The notes beneath the pieces were generated by a model. The model made no database searches. It was not told where the DNA came from and saw only the letters and a list, made by a program, of their open reading frames with translations. A stretch of 64,000 bases of DNA from Vermamoeba vermiformis (Eukaryota; Tubulinea; Echinamoebida): assembly GCA_045837725.1 (NCBI GenBank), contig JBEWZL010000013.1:496001-560000 (forward strand), written 5' to 3'. The position numbers were made by a program, and so were the translations under genes. Of the stretch, positions 12,201 through 24,108 are shown in pieces; positions within the stretch are counted from its first letter, which is position 1; each line of letters starts with the position of its first letter.

Positions 12201-13944
12201 AGCTTTGTTGATGAGCACGATGATGACGAGTGGTCACATGAAGCTGTGCTGGTGCAATAGACGCATTCAGGACGTGTGCCATCGAGACATGTTGTGCATG
12301 ACTTGGTCTCACAATCTGACGAGCACTACGTTAGCCCTCAGCGTTCAACGATATTGAAACACTCACCGTAGATGTTGAAATCGAAGTTGGGTACCACTCG
12401 TGCAAAACTACCCGCCACTGAGTTGTACAACCAAAGAGATATTGAATGTGCACCAACACTCAAACTCTTTGGAATGTCACATGTGAGTGATGATGCATTC
12501 TGATAGATGCCTTCTGAGCTCGTGCTCATCGAGTCACCAACTGAGTCGAAGGCACAAACAAATGATTGGCCGTTGAACTGTGCAAAACTGACTCCTGAGA
12601 CTGAACGCGTGATTGGTGTTAGATCCTCGTCAAATCACTCATTCAAAGTACGTACCAGTCATGGTTTGACCTGATTGCACTGTTGAGATGAACACTGTTG
12701 CTGGTGATACTGATGTGATCGATGTGCAAGTGCCTGTTGTGGCACAGCTGACATTGCTGTAACGACACGATTGAGAATCGAAACAGAATGCACACGCACC
12801 ATTCGTACGAGCACTATTGCATGACTCGCAGTCTTGTCCATACGTATCGCAATCTAATCATCATTATCAATGTAAGCAAAGAGTACTGCATTCAGTGAAT
12901 GGCATTACCAAATAAGGAAATCGATGATGATTTCGAAGCGAACTGAACAGAAGAGTCCACTGTGATGACGAGATCTGCCACCACTTCTCTGTTTGTTCCA
13001 CGAGTTGAGGTCCAATCGTTGTTTGTCACCATTGGAGGTGCGCAAGTGAGTGAGTGAGATGAGATCACTGTTGCGAGTGTTGCACTGTTCGTGATTGATG
13101 TGCCGTAACTGCATTCGTAACTCATCGTTTGAGGAATGGAAGTGTCAAATGTCACTGTCAAGTTCATGCCTTGTGTTGCGATTAGCTCTTGCATCAGATA
13201 ACTTTGATCGACTTACCACCATTAATGGAAGCTGTATTTGGTGATATGGAAGTTATTGTTGGACATTTTGAGACAAATCCACTCGAGCACGATGTCAGTG
13301 ATGCGCATTGCATTGTTGGAATGCAAATACCGCACAACGGCAACGAAAGACAATCGGTGCATGGAGCTGCGCTGGATAAAGCGGAACAACCTTCGCAATA
13401 ACGTGTTATTTAATGATCGCGATATTCTTTTAATAGTAATTTCTTTGTACTTACTGTAAAAGGTGAAAGTGAGGGTCGTGTTCGACCATTGTTCGTTGTT
13501 CGCCAAAACTTTGAAACTTGTCTTGCCAATAGAGAATGACGGAGCTGTGCACGTGATCGTTCTTGCATTGACGATCACTGCATTGACGAGTGATGCTCCA
13601 AATTGACAAGTGATTCCATTTGTGAGCACTTGGCCCTGTGCATCCACGAATAAACCATTCGCTGTCACTGCAAAACCTCCATCGTTCGGTCCTGCACTCG
13701 GAAATATACTTGATAACTCTAAATTGAAATATATCTGAATTAATAATAATTCAAAAATATCAAAAAATAAACCGAATCTGGGATCCCAAAAGTAACGTAA
13801 TTTTACCTGGAATAACTGCGCCATTTACGCCAAAACTTATCCAATTTTTTATTGCAGCAATAGCCTGAAGACAAAAATTAGCAAAATGGATCGAGCAGTT
13901 GCCGCGCTTACCAAGGCGATCAGGATCCAACGCCAAGTTCCCAT
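9220..13944 (-). CDS. PSI/TIG receptor tyrosine kinase (full length)
   Basis: The start is the ATG at 13944, giving MGTWRWILIALAIAA after splicing, a plausible signal peptide. The ectodomain (about 10870-13830) alternates TIG/IPT-like beta exons (for example the exon with SSIFPSAGPNDGG and the exon with PTITSITPSF) with short Cys-rich PSI-like exons (CGICIPTMQC, CRWCITHC, CGWCVASSTC). The membrane helix is IVPTVVAAVGIAVLVVLL (about 10680-10730). The juxtamembrane contains NYTSIDS. The kinase is intact: GSGSYGKV, VAIKVC, HRDLAARN, DFGMSR, GPLKWM-APES and DVWTFGIL. The C-terminus ends HFVSDEDSDS, with the stop at 9220-9222. About 20 short introns give a protein of roughly 1,150 residues. The order PSI-TIG-TM-TK recalls animal Met and plexin receptors without a Sema domain. 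It is paralogous to the genes at 1-2374 and 14256-19204. Confidence 0.9.
9640..11600 (-). repeat. Inverted duplication, arm B
   Basis: This is the reverse-complement partner of 1-1975, with introns and exons about equally similar. The arms are separated by about 7.6 kb holding three unrelated genes, so this is a segmental inverted duplication or gene-converted pair rather than a transposon with terminal repeats. Ends are estimated by eye. Confidence 0.75.
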
Positions 13945-14255
13945 TGAACGCTATGGCAGACAGTGCCTTGGCTAGTGTATTCTATTCGCTGTAAAAAGGC
14001 AACAATTCCAAAACAATCTCTCTCGTGTCTCCAATGTCATGTGTCAGTTGTGATACCAATTATCTCGTAGGATCTGATTCTCGATCACTTTAGTAATTAC
14101 CTTCCACAAAAAGGCAATAACTAACCTCAATCCTCCATACTAACCACTTGCGAGCAAAGATTTGGCCCTCTCTCAAAGTTAATTTGCTATTTACTGTTTA
14201 CAAGTTCTTCTCGTGCAATGGGCCTGTTCAAGTTCAGATCCGGTGAATACTGGTG
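13945..14255. other. Intergenic region between tandem RTK genes
   Basis: About 310 bases between the stop of the upstream RTK (14256) and the start of the downstream RTK (13944), both on the minus strand. It should hold the promoter of the 9220-13944 gene. I see no recognisable motif, coding exon or RNA gene. Confidence 0.5.
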
Positions 14256-17200
14256 CTAATCTGAGTGCTCGTCATCCGTGAAGTATTGCTGCAACTTTTT
14301 CGCGATCTCCTGCATTGTCTACGAGAGCGTTAAGGAAACAAGGGCGATGAGAAAGAGTGATAAAAATCGATTTAAAAGGTAATTGAAAAGTAAGAAAGAA
14401 TATAGGATACGGGACGTTGATCCGGATCTGGGTGCCAACACGAGAGCATAATAGACTTCAAATGATCGTTCCATTTGTCTGGTATTTCAGGATGATAATA
14501 CTCGTTCCTAATTCAATTAGTACCACTGTTTTTTTCATAATTACAATACACGTACTTGATTTTCATTGCTACATCGATCACGTCCATCTTCGTGTGAGGC
14601 TCATTCTCGCTCAGAATTTCGTACACTAAATACGGAGTCAATTTACAACGGACATCGAGACGGTAGCCTTACTCAATATGCCAAATGTCCACACATCACT
14701 CTTCGTGCTGTAAGTCATGTCAACAATACTTTCCGGAGCCTACAATTGCCAAATTAGAACTTTACATTGAATGTTCCGAGCTTACCATCCATCGTAGCGG
14801 ACCAACAGTTGACTTTGTTTGACCTTTTTGTGACTCTTCTTTGAGCAATCGAGACATACCAAAGTCCTAAACGAAACGAACGTTAGCCAATCAAATAGAA
14901 CTCGTGTCCAAGTTTGCACTCACAGATATCTTTGGTTTGCCTCCACGTGTCAGCTGTAAAACACAATATTACGTTAAGAACATGATCGATGTAAGTATCA
15001 TGATATGTACGTACCAATATGTTTCGTGCAGCAAGATCACGATGAATTATGTTGTTTGTGTGAAGATGCAACAGTCCACGAGCGATGCCTTTGATTAGTC
15101 CAACCTTGCCTTCAAAAGTAAATGCGTTTGATTCATCGAACAGTTTCTTGTCGAGACTGCCACCGCCACAGTATTCCAGCACAATGCATGGCAATGCTCC
15201 GTCAACACTGATGCCAAATGTTTGCACAACATTCGGGTGCGGAGGCAAACCACTTTAACGATTTTAGACAAGCATAGCAATTGAAGGTACGTACATTGTT
15301 AGCACTGCTTCGTCAAAGAATCCATCAACATTGGCTACCGAAGCACATACTTTGATCGCGACCTTTGCGCCTTGCCAGGTCCTTCAGTCAACATTAGCTT
15401 ACTGCTGCTATGACGAGCGCAAAACATACCCTAGATAGACTTTTCCGTAACTTCCAGCGCCTATCTCGCGCTTCCGTTCAAGGGATTCATACGGAATTTT
15501 CATCTTTGCGTTAATAGACGATACAATAAAAGTTAATTTTTTGAACACGGAATTCCTTTTATATTGTTTTACCTATACCGCTCGAGCTCTTCTTATCAAA
15601 AGGAATAGATTTATAGTGAGTGTTGCTACTCGGTTTGTTTGCAAGCTGTTGAACGCTTGAAGAAGAAGATTCGGGTTCGGGTGCTTGTGCAGCAAGGTTG
15701 CCTTGGGTACTTTGTGGTTTCGTGTCCGCCTTTTGTCGGCGCTTGTCTTCAAGGCGATGGTCTTCTTCGGCTTCATCCCTTTTACTTTGCTTTGCCTGCC
15801 TTTTCTTTTCTGCCAGTCGCTCTTTTTCCTCCTTTCGTCTATTCTTTTTCGCTTGATATTTAGTTGCCTCGATTTTTCTCAACTCTTCGTTATTTTGCAG
15901 TTTCTTTCGTTTGTGGCGCTGAAGCAGCACAACCAAAAGTACAGCTCCTGCAGCCAGAACAACGGTCGGAATCAGTACTGCCGGAATAACTATTTGCGCT
16001 AAAGTAGTACACTCTTGCTTTTGTGAGCAGCGATGACTAATGACGCATGAATCACCACACCAGACACATTGACTTGGTCTACAATAGATCGTCAACGAAA
16101 GAAAATAATTGATCCTGAACTTACACGCATTGATCGCAGGTGTTGTACGCAGCACAGTAGAATGTCTCGAGTGTCGTTGGAGCGATCAGAGTGCTGTTTA
16201 GATACTTCACCGTCAAGGTAACCGGTTGATTGGTACTGCTCAATTTCGGCAAGTCACACGTCAAGGTCCAATTACTCGTTACGACTGCAACTATTGAATC
16301 TCCCGTAGACAGCTCACAGTACACGTCGTTTGTTGACAGCGCCGCCCTCTTTGTCGAGTACAATAACTCGGGCAAACTAGGAGCTACGGATATTGTGACA
16401 GTTTCGTCAAAGGATGGATCGAAGATGCTTGGACTAAGAGAAATTTCCAAACATTCGTCCAAGAATATCGCTTTATGAGAACAAATTACTTGGGCAGAAC
16501 ATCTTCCCGACGCAACGCACCAACCACAGTGCTTTTGTTGGTGACACTCCGAAGAACACATGGTAGTGTTCGTGTGGCACTCTGAAGGGTATTAGCATAT
16601 TATTATTACAAAACTGTAACGTACCAAATACTTCGACATCGATTGAATTCGTGTACGGCTGACCAAACGCCATAATTGTCAACTTGGCGTTTTTCAGCAA
16701 GAAGACAGGCACGTCACAATAGACCACGCTGTCGTTGAAAAATGTTGCCTGAGCCGGAATGTCGTCAAACATGCAAACATAAGTAACGTCATTGTAGAAG
16801 TAGCCCCCGTATGCCATGATCGTTTGTTGAGCGTCACTATTAGCAAGGACGTATGACGGAGTTATTGACATGATAGCAGGGCATACGGATAACTGATAAG
16901 GACTTGTGTCACATGATCTCGCACAATGTGTCACACACCACGTGCACCACCTTGGCGTCGATGCACTGATGCACTCGTTACACGAGCCAGTAATGTTTTC
17001 GCAAGCTGAAAGGGTGTTAACAATGACTTATTGACGTAATAATAACTTGCCTATCCAAGAGAATGGCAAAGCGTTGGTCCAAGGCTCCGCACTGCCTAAC
17101 ACTGACAAATGTAACTCGCCTTTTGTTGGATTTGCTACAGCGGGAGAAGTACATCGCACCTCATTTTTCGACGAAGAAGATGCATAGACGACAGCTGATT

Positions 17201-19204
17201 CGTTGTCGTGGTTCCAAACACAGCTCACATTTGCTGGATCAGCAAGAAGACTCACGTCTAAAGTTCCGTTGATAATCACTGGTCTGCCTCCAAGCGCCAG
17301 TACAATACTCGGAGATACTCCGTATATTACTACCCTCATTGTTAGTGACACCTTTTCCAGGTCATGTTTGAAATTATGGAAGTGTACCTGGACAAGAAGT
17401 GGGCGAGGAGTACTTTGTAGACGAACACGAAGCTGACTGATGGATACAAGACGCTGTGTTGCTGCAATAGACGCACTCCGGACGCGTTCCGTCGAGGCAT
17501 TTTGTGCAAGACTGCGTTTCACAATCTACCAGAAGCGTTAGAATTATGCTGTAGAATGGTCTAAGACTTACCAAAGATATTGAAAGCATAGCTCGCAACT
17601 ATTTGGCTATATGATCCTACTGCACTGCTATATAACCAGATCGAAACAGTATGTGTCCCGACGTTAAAATAAGTCGGGATTTGACAAGTTATGCCAAAAG
17701 CGTTCCCACCCGCTGTCGTTGTGTTTCCCATGATTTCGCCGATAGAATCGAATGCGCACCAAACACTTGACCATTCAGATATGCAAATTGCCCTGAAACT
17801 ATAGATTCGTTGTTATTAGATATCACTTTGTTGAATTTCATACGTACGAGTCAGCGTTTGTCCGTCTTGCACTGCCGAAATGAACACATTTGACGGAGAC
17901 ACGGAAGATATCGCTACATCACATAGAAAGTTAAAACGAGACATAACCCTAAATTAGGTCTTACTTGGGCACGTGCCAGAGTCTGCGCACGATGTTGAGC
18001 CTTTGTAGCGACACTGTTGCGTGTCAAAACAGAATGTACACTGGTTTCGGGTCGCTGGACTCGTGCACGAATCACAAGTCTGTCCAAAAGTGTCGCAATC
18101 TCGATTAAACATTAACTTACTATATTATTTGGATATATAATAAAGTCTTACCAAATAAGTAAATTGCTTGAGGCAGAGAGAATACAGCAGATCCAGCTTT
18201 GATCAGGAAATCTACCATCAGTTCACGATTGTATCCACGAGCAATCGTCCAATCAGCTGTTGTTACTGTAGGTGCCTCACATGTGAGGGCAACCGAGGCA
18301 ATTAACACCGCTTGTGTCGCCGTGCTTGTCACTGAACTGCCGTATAAGCACTGATATTCCATATTGGGAATAGGATTCTCAAAAATTACAGTGTAATTGC
18401 CTAAGAATAATATTAGTTTGATTGTTAAATGACTTTTGGACTTACCGCCACCGAGACCTGCTATGGATGCAGTGGTCGGAGATACTTCCGTAATGAGCGG
18501 GTATGCCGGGCTGAAGCCACCCGGGCATCCAATTTTTGAAGAACATTGATTTGTAGGAAGGCACAAGCCGCACATTGGCAGTCCAAAACAGACGGTGCAC
18601 GGATCTCCTGATCCTGTCAAAGCGGAACAACCTAAATTGCAATCATTAGCAATAATTCGCTAGTTTTGATTTCAGTTGTTTTTTCTTCGTTATCAGTAAA
18701 TATTACCACTTACTATAATATTCAAACGCTAAAGTGGTGTTAGACCATTGCGTGCCGTTAACCAGAACTTGAAAAGTTGTATTTCCTGTGGATGCGGCTG
18801 GTGCGTTGCAACGTAGCGTCCTGGTTAACCGTGTTGTTAAATGGCAAGTGGCTCCGTTAGTCAAGATTTGTCCTTGCGAATCTACAAACAAACCGCGTAC
18901 AGTCACGCTAAATCCTCCGTCTGTCGGTCCACTAGCTGGAAATATAGTATAGATCTCTAGTCAAATATAAATACGGTTAAAAAAATTGATTATTAATCAA
19001 AATACTAATTGGGCATTTAAAAAAATCAGATCGCAAGTAAAAAAATTGTGTTTACCTGGGACAAGTGCATGCACTTCAAATTTTAAATGATTTATTTCAG
19101 CAATAACCTGAATTGGTACCGTTAGCAAACTACAATACGAAACAACGAAGATATTTTACCAAAACGCAGAAGATCCAACGTAGAGTTTGCCTGAAACGCC
19201 CCAT
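14256..19204 (-). CDS. PSI/TIG receptor tyrosine kinase with a basic coiled juxtamembrane
   Basis: The start at 19204 gives MGRFRQTLRWIFCVL, a short hydrophobic leader joined to the next exon. The ectodomain repeats the TIG and PSI-like exon pattern of its neighbour but is clearly diverged (PSI motifs CGLCLPTNQC, CGWCVASGRC). The membrane helix is at about 15925-15990. The juxtamembrane (about 15600-15900) is distinctive, a long Lys/Glu/Arg-rich probable helix (KKNRRKEEKERLAEKKRQ) followed by a Ser-rich stretch with HYKSIPF. The kinase is intact: GAGSYGKVYLG, VAIKVC, HRDLAARN, DFG, PLRWM-APES and DVW. The protein ends FTDDEHSD, with the stop at 14256-14258. The kinase exons and their introns resemble the neighbouring RTKs more than the ectodomain does, suggesting gene conversion. 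The start is reasonable but unverified. Confidence 0.88.
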
Positions 19205-19303
19205 CAGTTGCTGAATTCAGTTCGCCTGTTGAATAAAATCAAAAATGATTCTTTTTGTCGGACTTTTCCCGCTCAGTCAAGTGTGTCAGGAATTGTGAGT
19301 CAA

Positions 19304-21411
19304 TCACTTGAAATGCTTTTCCGTATATTCGTAGTCCGCCAGCTGCCACTCGCCATCAACTAGCTCTTCTTTGATAATTATTGCGTTATCAGTGATTTTA
19401 GAAGGAGGAGTGTCGTACGGAATAAGCGAGAAATCTTCTATCGACACAGCACCAAACCTTCGAATTAACGTCAGACACGAACACCTACAATATGTTCACC
19501 ACACTTACATATGCGCATCTATTCCTGGAATGACATCATTGCGTTTTCTTCTATTGTACAACTTGGTTGCGAGTTCGTTTACAGTGCCACGCTGATCCGA
19601 GCGACTTGTGATCATCGAAAGCCTATTGATTAAATTTATAATTAATACCGTTTGAATATGACACTGCAATATTTACCTAACGGTCGATGTCTCCCAAATT
19701 CTGCGGGCACGGATCTGGGGTTTTCTGATCTTCTCTTTTGCCAGCTTCATCAACCGACAAGCACTCGTTTTAACTGACTCGTACGTTCCATCAGTATTCA
19801 GTACTACAACAGCTCTTTTGACGAGCATATGCTGCGACTCAAAGTCTATCACTTTAACGCTCGTGTCGTCGCAGATAACTAAACGACCTGGGCTGAACTA
19901 TTAACACAACCTTTATTAAGGTTGCCAAAAGGAGTAAAAAGAATTGATACTTACGCAACTGAACATTGGAGAGAACCTGTCAAATCTACCATGAATCAAA
20001 AAGCTGAAGTCTAACAGCAACCGAAGCGCACAAAGTTCCTTCTTTTTTAGCGCGTCAATGAAGTGAAGGTGACCAGTTTGTGTGCTCCCAATGACGATAA
20101 GATCATCGGCCAAAATAGCTGCTAAGAAACAAGGCGTACTTGCGACAGATCCAGGTTCGGTCGGCCAATTAGCCTCATTCACGACGTTACCTTTGAAATC
20201 CACCAGCTTCCATCCAATACCACCAATCAGCTGCGCGGTGTATAAAATCTGCAAGGATTGATGTCAGCCAGTATGACGAAAATAAGCTTTAAGTAACTTA
20301 CCCGATTGTCACCAAGAGCAAATAATGTTTCATTATATTCATATCTCGGCAATGATGCGACAGTGATGTTTGTCTCTGTGTCAATAACTTCGATTCTGTG
20401 GGGATGTGTAGGAAGAGCAAAGTATTTGCCGTGGAGTTGAAGCAAATTGTCCAAGTACTCCATTGACATGCTCCGCTCGGGGCTGACAACTCTTTCTTTC
20501 AAATTAATTACACATACTAGTTGCTTGTGTTCACTACAAACGAAATTGTGTGAATTCGAATGCAAAATCGAACGCCGGACATACTCTATTCGAATTATTG
20601 ATGGATAGTTAACATCGTTGTTTGGCAAATATCTTGTGCTGTAGATAAGATTGCCTATTGTCTGGAGTCTTGGAGGCAGTTCAATATTGAAAGTTGCGCC
20701 AGTTGTTTCGTCTAACACCGACACAGTTTCACCGCTCTGACAGGAATTAGTACTTCAATAAAATATTTCATTACCGTAGACTCGACGTACAGAATCAAGA
20801 ATCTGATAACCGTGCGTTATAGATTTTACAAAAGTAGCGTCACTTTTGTGCGATGACAGATTTATCAGACGCCTAATGTCGTATCGTTAGTTTCTTCTAA
20901 CAAGTTAGAGGAAGTGTTACCTATTCTGCAAACGAGAGGTTACGTGGACTTTGTTATTTCCTAGAGTAAAAGAGCATCCGTGGTTGTCAGGAACGTTAAA
21001 GAGCTCATAAACAACGCATCTGAAGAACAAATTTCAAAAAATATTCTTTAAATCCAAATCGTGGTCTTACCGTTCTTTTTTCATATTTAAGCGAGCTCTT
21101 ACAAAGGATTTCACACGTTTAGACCACTGTTGGTTTTCAAGTGAGCAGTAGGACAACTGAGAAGGAGATAAAATCTTCTATTTAATTATAAATAATTAGA
21201 TAAATGAAATGCATTCGATTTAATGCCCTAGTTATTTATTTTATTTTTGCATCAATAATTAAATTATTACCTTCCACATCTCCTCGGAAAAGTACTCGCT
21301 CCACCGTTTGCATACACGCTCGAGCAAAATTGCCCGCTTAGCTGAACAATTTTGCAATATCATGCAAAATATCTCCGGTGGAAGAGCTATCCAGCCAGCT
21401 TCGTCCTCCAT
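19304..21411 (-). CDS. F-box protein with beta-propeller-like repeats
   Basis: The ATG at 21411 opens an F-box: residues about 9-45 read LPPEIFCMILQNC...LERVCKRWSEYFSEEMW, the Skp1-binding pattern (L-P-x-E-[IL]...V-C-[KR]-x-W). The rest, about 450 residues over some 10 exons, is rich in beta strands of propeller type (VLDETTGATFNI, HRIEVIDTETNITVASL, ILADDLIVIGSTQTGHLHFID, GRLVICDDTSVKVIDF). It has no clear WD dipeptides, so it is a degenerate WD40-like or other propeller. The family role is substrate recognition in SCF ubiquitin ligases; the substrate is unknown. The stop at 19304-19306 lies 99 bases upstream of the next minus-strand gene's start, so intergenic space is minimal. Confidence 0.72.
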
Positions 21412-21741
21412 AACTTTTTGGTGCTTGATCTGACCAGCTTTATCCTTCTAAGGGCTCGATAATTGCTTTGTTCGCGAACATGGCAATAAACACCCCGACC
21501 GAATATTTGTGCCTGTAAGATCTTACAATTTTCTGGAAACAAATGCCCAAATTGTAGAAGATCGGAAATAAATATTGTGTTCGAACGCAACCTCATCAAG
21601 CTACGGTGCTGCATTGGACAATTCAACCCATATAATACGTTAACACCTACGCTGAAGATAGAGGCAGCGAAAGATAAAGGTTTAAAATCTGGCGCGAAGT
21701 TGAAATTTTGTGCCAATAATTTTGATTATAATACCATTTAT

Positions 21742-24013
21742 TTACTGTGTTGTATCCTCTGCAGGATTATTTTCGCTATTATTTAACTTTTCATGCGCGT
21801 CGTCTTTCTTGCAAACAATTCCTTCGCAAAATGGAGTACCACAAGAACAATCTAATTTCATCTTCTTATTCTTATTGTCGTTGACTTCAATGCCCATCCA
21901 ATCCGACACAAATTGACTAAATCGTTTTTTCTTCTTTTCTAGCCATTCTCTGCCGCGTGAATAAAAATCATCATTTTCTGAGATCAATGCGCCAACTGCG
22001 CCCAAGTAACCTTCGTGTGTCAAAAAATGCGCTTTCATTTCTCCTTTCGACCAAAAATTAATTGCGAATGACATTTTGGCCATTGTGTACGGATGTCCAC
22101 GGATGAAAAATCCTCCGAAATAAATTCTCTTCAGGCCCAATCTCAACGCGTTCAAATAAGCGACTTGACCAATATTGTTCGAAATCATTCGTAGTAAACT
22201 GAGGCAAATATCTTCTTTTCTAAAAAAATGAACGACAAGTCAGATCCAGATCTCGGGAACGCATAAAATTTTCTGAGTAAGTACGTACTTTAAATCGAGA
22301 CTACCGCCCTTCTGTATCGAATACATAATTTTACCAAAACTACTCGCAATAACATCTGACGCGAGACCAATTCGTGAATAATCTGTGCCATAAATATCAC
22401 CGACTAACAAATCGACCCTGCAATAATAATACTGTTAGTAACAGACTCATCGTAACCTCGCTCAGTGAAAATTCAACGTACTTTGTGTTATCGCCTTTCT
22501 CGCTCAATTGTAGCATGTCGTCAAAGTCCGTGAGACCAGTCAACAAGTTGCACAGACCCCAAAAAGTACCTCCTCCCAAACTCGTACCACCGATACGTTC
22601 AAACGATGATTCGGAGTCGACACGAATGATGCTCACACCAGAACCAATATTTACAAGCAAATAAGGGAATGGATTTGCCTGATAAATTGAACTCGTTAGA
22701 GCTTGGATTTGCGAACTCGATTTGTTTAAGGAGATCGGTCCCGATTATATCAATAACTTACAGATGGTGCAGCAAATGTCTTTGGGTTCGGATGATTGAT
22801 GTCTTGAGAGAAAGTAAAGGCCTCACTACAATCATCAAGTTAGCTTGATATATTACGGCAAGTTTAATTAATACTCACTTTGGCACGTTCTTGAGCAAAA
22901 AGTTCAATCCAACGATCAATGTGCGCATTTCATCTTCTTTCTCGAGCTTGACGCCCAATTTATCTTGAAACAAGTTCGCGTACTTGTGCGCACCTCCACC
23001 GGTCACCTTAAGAATGCCAGTCTGATGCAAATTGTTCTCTGTTAAATGTAATAATATTATTAATATCATTATAATAACAACCGTAACATAAGATAGAAAA
23101 TTCTAGAAGAGTCTAAAGTAAGATCTAGAACCGCTTTGATATTGCGTCGGGATATTGTTCTATATATAGATCGTAACGCACCTTGCATAAATTGCAATAA
23201 TTCATCGAGTTTTGTAGCGACTTCAAACTTGATAAAGTGTAACGAACCACCGGCAATTTCTTCTTGATCGTCCTCGCCAGGAGTAGAAGGGACAACAGGT
23301 CTGTTCGGTTCAAAATAAACTAATTTGGCAAGGGAACCACCTATAATATTGAAATTAATACGTTGCTATTTGAAATCGAATAAACGGTGCCGCGCAACGA
23401 ACTGAAAATTGTGAATTCAAATTTCCGCGGTAAACTACGGAGAAAAGATTCCGCTCCGCTAAGATAGGATCAATTTGAATTGTTATTGCATGATTAAAGC
23501 GATTGTTAGGGCTATTGGTGCAATTTAAATTGTTTCGCTTTTCGGTTACAAAAAATTTTGACGTCAAAGCAAGAAATAAATGTTGAACCAATATTTAAAA
23601 ATAGCAAATAGCATGTTAATTAAAGATATGATGGCATTCTTAAATTACATCGCTGTCATAAATAATTTATTTTCAAATCCAATAACTAAAAATTGCAACA
23701 GGTCTTATTTTCTGTTTGCACCGATGCTTCGATAATCGGATAATCACATCTTATTTATTATATTTTTTGAGCACTTACCGATATCAAGACCGACACGTTT
23801 TACTGGATTCTTCTGATTTGGCATAAGGATGCAGACGGGGCAGCTGTCTTTCTTGTGAGACTTGCACTTTATTGATCCTTCGCTGCCTTTGTTGATTAAT
23901 GAAGCGTCGATGAAGTTCCACAGTCGATCCATCTTCGGAACGACGAACCTGGATACGAACCAGCGTCCGACGACCACAAATATAACTGACGGTATTATAA
24001 GCCAAATCCACAT
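21742..24013 (-). CDS. Pantothenate kinase, eukaryotic type II, with N-terminal membrane segment
   Basis: It catalyses ATP-dependent phosphorylation of pantothenate, the first and rate-setting step of coenzyme A synthesis. Family motifs are in order: [15 protein letters not shown] (nucleotide-binding start of the actin-like fold), [45 protein letters not shown] and [15 protein letters not shown], with a C-terminal [17 protein letters not shown]. The N-terminus ([20 protein letters not shown]) is a strongly hydrophobic segment, so the enzyme may be membrane anchored, possibly at ER or mitochondria (inference). The C-tail is Lys-rich with a [13 protein letters not shown] cluster. About 10 exons. 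It is head to head with the hexosaminidase gene, with 95 bases between start codons. Confidence 0.92.
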
Positions 24014-24108
24014 TTAATATATTTTCATATTAAACGTGCTGTTGTTTCAATTTGAAAGGTTAAAAAAGGTGGATCGAAGAACTTTCCATAATCTTTTGTT
24101 TCAAACTG
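24014..24108. promoter_or_regulatory. Shared divergent promoter region
   Basis: Only 95 bases separate the start codons of pantothenate kinase (minus) and beta-hexosaminidase (plus), so both 5' leaders and core promoters must fit here or overlap coding sequence. The segment is A/T-rich; I see no convincing TATA box. Confidence 0.5.

Noticed and set aside
1-19204. Transposon or viral origin of the inverted repeats
   Set aside because: The repeated DNA is host kinase coding sequence with its introns; there are no terminal repeats, target duplications or transposase, integrase or reverse-transcriptase motifs.
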